Source of the DNA: Candidatus Hadersleviella danica | Lineage (GTDB): Bacteria > Chloroflexota > Anaerolineae > Promineifilales > Promineifilaceae | Reading direction: 5' to 3' | DNA length: 22,488 nt | Assembly: GCA_016711405.1 (NCBI GenBank) | Contig: JADJSZ010000088.1 | Location: forward strand, 1-22,488 | Shown: piece by piece, positions 20,776-22,488 of the stretch | Numbering within the stretch: the stretch's first letter is position 1 | How the letters are laid out: each line of letters starts with the position of its first letter | Position numbers and translations under genes: made by a program | Notes under the pieces: model-generated | Told to the model about the DNA's origin: nothing | Seen by the model: only the letters and a program-made list of their open reading frames with translations | Databases searched by the model: none

Positions 20776-22488
20776 CTAGATAACCCGCCGCCGCAGAAGG
20801 CCAACGGCCGTGCCGCCGAGCAGGACGAGGCCGCTGACCAGCCACAGCCACGGGTTGGCTTGGTTGGTGGAGGTTTGTTGGAGGGTTACGGCCGTGGGGT
20901 CATTCCCCGCAGACCCCACCAAAAACCACGCGGGGCTGGCAAACGTCGCCGACCCAGTACACGCCCCCCCTACACCAACCCCATCCGCACACGCCGCACC
21001 TTGCGCCCATGTGTTGCCCGACACATATTGGAAAAACGCATCATCGCTCACATCATCTTCGCTGGGTGTCGTGTGCAGGGTGATGTTCACCGTGCCCGCA
21101 TTGCTGGGGTTGACCATGAAACAGCGGTTGCGGTAAGCGCCGCCGTCGTTGTTGTTGCACACGGCCGCATTCCCCCGCACCTCCACCACCGTCTGCCCCA
21201 AATTCACCCCAGCGGCAATATCCACCCCCCGATACTGGTCTAAGGTATTGCCGCTGTTGCGGATTTGCAAAAAGTTAACCACCCCACTGCCATTCATCGT
21301 TCGCGTTTGGCGCAATGTGCCTTCGTTACTGACCCCGTTTTCCACCGCAAGAGTATGGGTGGCCAAATCGAGCGTGCCGCCTTGGTAGACCCACAGTTGG
21401 TCAATGGCATCGTCCCCATTCATCGTCACCGTGTGCGCGTCGTCAATGCACACCCCATCGGTGCTAATGGGAGCCGCACCACCGACCCATGTCGCCGTGT
21501 CTTCCCATGCCCCCGTTTGGGCGGAGCGGCGACACCCCTTAAAGATATAAACCGCCCCCGCATTAGGGGCCGAATTATCCATTTGGTTGTCATTGACCCC
21601 TGTGGCGTTGCTATCTTCGCCCCATGCTCCCACGACCACGGTGTCGCCGTCTATGGCGACGGCCCAGCCAAAGAAGTCATTTGCCCCCGTGTTGGATGCT
21701 TTAAGGTACGCTTGCTGGCTCCACACGCCGCCTGTACGGCTGAAGCTATACGCCGCCCCAGCGCGAGCGGCCAAATTATTGGTTTGGTCGCCATTAACCC
21801 CTGTGGCGTTGCTACCTTCCTCCCATGCCCCGACGACGATGGTGTCCCCACTTATGGCTACCACCCTACCAAACTTGTCAGCCGCCCCCGTATTAGAGGC
21901 TTTGAGATACGCTTGTTGGCTCCACACCCCAGCCGTGCGGGTGAAGACATACGCCGCTCCAGAGCCAGCGAAGGAATTATTGGCTTGGTTGCCATTGACC
22001 CCCGTAGCGCTGCTAGCTTCAAAAGGCGCTCCCACCACAATGGTGTTACTGCTTATAGCCACAAATCGGCCAAAGAAGTCACCCACCCCCGTGTTGGACG
22101 CTTTGAGGTACGCTTGTTGGCTCCACACCCCGGCCGTGCGGGTGAAGACATACGCCGCTCCCGCGTCACTGACGGAATTATCCCCTTGATTGACATGGTT
22201 GACTCCTGTGGCGTTGCTATCTTCACCCCATGCTCCCACGACTAGGGTGTCACCTTCTACAGCGACAGTCCAGCCAAAGTTATCATCCGCCCCCGTGTTG
22301 GATGCTTTGAGGTACGCTTGTTGGCTCCACACGCCGGCCGTGCTGGTGAAGACATACGCCGCCCCAGCGCTGCTGTCTTCCCCATAAGCTCCCACCACAA
22401 TCGTGTCGCCGTTGATGGCGGCGGCATAGCCAAAATAATTAAGCGTCCCCGTGTTAGATGCTTTGAGATAGGCTTGTTGGCTCCACAC
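20776..22488 (-). CDS. FG-GAP repeat surface protein (5' end beyond window)
   Basis: At least 570 residues of a paralogue of the neighbouring gene are open to the right edge, so the signal peptide is not seen. Five or more FG-GAP-type units are present. Each has WSQQAYLKASNTG, FGxxVAI, GDTIVVGAW, then an Asn-rich loop EDSNATGVNxxQxxN and GAAYVFTRTAG. Units are mostly 67 residues, longer than the 55 of the sister gene because of the added loop. A G8-like region follows (GAWEDTATWVGGAAPISTDG, AHTVTMNGDDAIDQLWVYQG), nearly matching the sister, then a variable domain with Cys pairs (CNNNDGGAYRNRCFMV). The C-terminus is again PTAVTL, a hydrophobic helix (WLWLVSGLVLLGGTAVGLL) and RRRVI, which points to membrane anchoring outside the cell. 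The sister gene starts 63 bases downstream on the same strand, so the two probably form an operon. The biological role, perhaps adhesion, is not known. Confidence 0.85.
   Translation of the reverse strand: MWSQQAYLKASNTGTLNYFGYAAAINGDTIVVGAYGEDSSAGAAYVFTSTAGVWSQQAYLKASNTGADDNFGWTVAVEGDTLVVGAWGEDSNATGVNHVNQGDNSVSDAGAAYVFTRTAGVWSQQAYLKASNTGVGDFFGRFVAISSNTIVVGAPFEASSATGVNGNQANNSFAGSGAAYVFTRTAGVWSQQAYLKASNTGAADKFGRVVAISGDTIVVGAWEEGSNATGVNGDQTNNLAARAGAAYSFSRTGGVWSQQAYLKASNTGANDFFGWAVAIDGDTVVVGAWGEDSNATGVNDNQMDNSAPNAGAVYIFKGCRRSAQTGAWEDTATWVGGAAPISTDGVCIDDAHTVTMNGDDAIDQLWVYQGGTLDLATHTLAVENGVSNEGTLRQTRTMNGSGVVNFLQIRNSGNTLDQYRGVDIAAGVNLGQTVVEVRGNAAVCNNNDGGAYRNRCFMVNPSNAGTVNITLHTTPSEDDVSDDAFFQYVSGNTWAQGAACADGVGVGGACTGSATFASPAWFLVGSAGNDPTAVTLQQTSTNQANPWLWLVSGLVLLGGTAVGLLRRRVI
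21540..22488 (-). repeat. Tandem coding repeats (about 201 bp) of the second FG-GAP gene
   Basis: The GGCTCCACAC landmark recurs at 21717, 21918, 22119, 22323 and 22479, giving steps of 201, 201, 204 and 156 bases. The short unit at the right lacks the Asn-rich loop, showing that the loop is an optional insert in the repeat. The array continues past the window edge. Confidence 0.88.

Larger units (their letters stand above)
5881..20895. repeat. Dispersed highly iterated palindrome ACGGCCGT
   Basis: By eye the exact octamer starts at 5881, 7602, 8369, 9024, 11361, 11558, 12349, 13986, 14070, 14952, 15044, 15203, 15236, 17583, 18716, 19475, 19640, 19970, 20135, 20300, 20465, 20804 and 20888. 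It lies in several reading frames and in intergenic DNA. None was seen in the first 5.8 kb. Near matches on CGGCCG are also common. Confidence 0.8.

Noticed and set aside
21265..22245. 326-codon open frame opposite the second FG-GAP gene
   Set aside because: Its apparent internal repeats simply mirror the coding repeats on the minus strand.
19550..22488. CRISPR array
   Set aside because: Regular spacing is seen, but the units are 165-204 bp and code for FG-GAP protein repeats, with no short repeat/unique spacer pattern.

Overview
This window most resembles the genome of a Chloroflexota bacterium (Anaerolineae/Ardenticatenia-like). That is an inference from gene style: FG-GAP surface proteins, a small secreted protein ending in YLPLVVR, a GT4/flippase cell-surface cluster, and moderately high GC outside the first 4 kb. 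No rRNA or other phylogenetic marker is present to prove it. No rRNA, tRNA or CRISPR array was recognised.

Layout. Positions 1-3977 hold a decayed minus-strand surface-polysaccharide operon: TPR-type protein, then a Wzx-like flippase, then a GT4 glycosyltransferase, each broken by several frameshifts. The DNA there is visibly more AT-rich than the rest. From 4226 on, genes are mostly intact. In order they are: a D-2-hydroxyacid dehydrogenase (-), a LiaF-like membrane protein (+), an HTH regulator (+), a two-domain FKBP lipoprotein (-), a 572-aa protein with a nucleoside-phosphorylase-like C-terminus (-), a DEAD-box RNA helicase (-), MutS2 (-), a two-gene secreted-protein operon (+), and a divergent qorB/qorR-type quinone-reductase/HxlR-regulator pair. 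The window ends in two tandem FG-GAP repeat surface proteins (-). One of these carries a nonsense codon, and the other runs off the right edge.

The most unusual content is non-coding. (1) The palindrome ACGGCCGT occurs 23 times by my count from 5881 onward, in genes and between them, like the HIP1 octamer of cyanobacteria. (2) Most intergenic gaps contain ladders of degenerate 7-bp units, like cyanobacterial STRR repeats; two ladders run right up to a start codon and one runs into a coding end. (3) Three 133-141 bp elements share terminal inverted repeats (GGGTGTGTTTCAT). One has a perfect 9-bp flanking direct repeat and another an 8-bp one. Two share a core in opposite orientation, while the third has an unrelated core. 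This looks like a modular, non-autonomous MITE family. Two of the copies flank mutS2, one just upstream of its start and one between its end and the next terminator.

Functionally, the intact genes are housekeeping (MutS2, helicase), envelope folding (FKBP lipoprotein), redox defence (QorB/HxlR) and cell-surface display (FG-GAP proteins, secreted pair).
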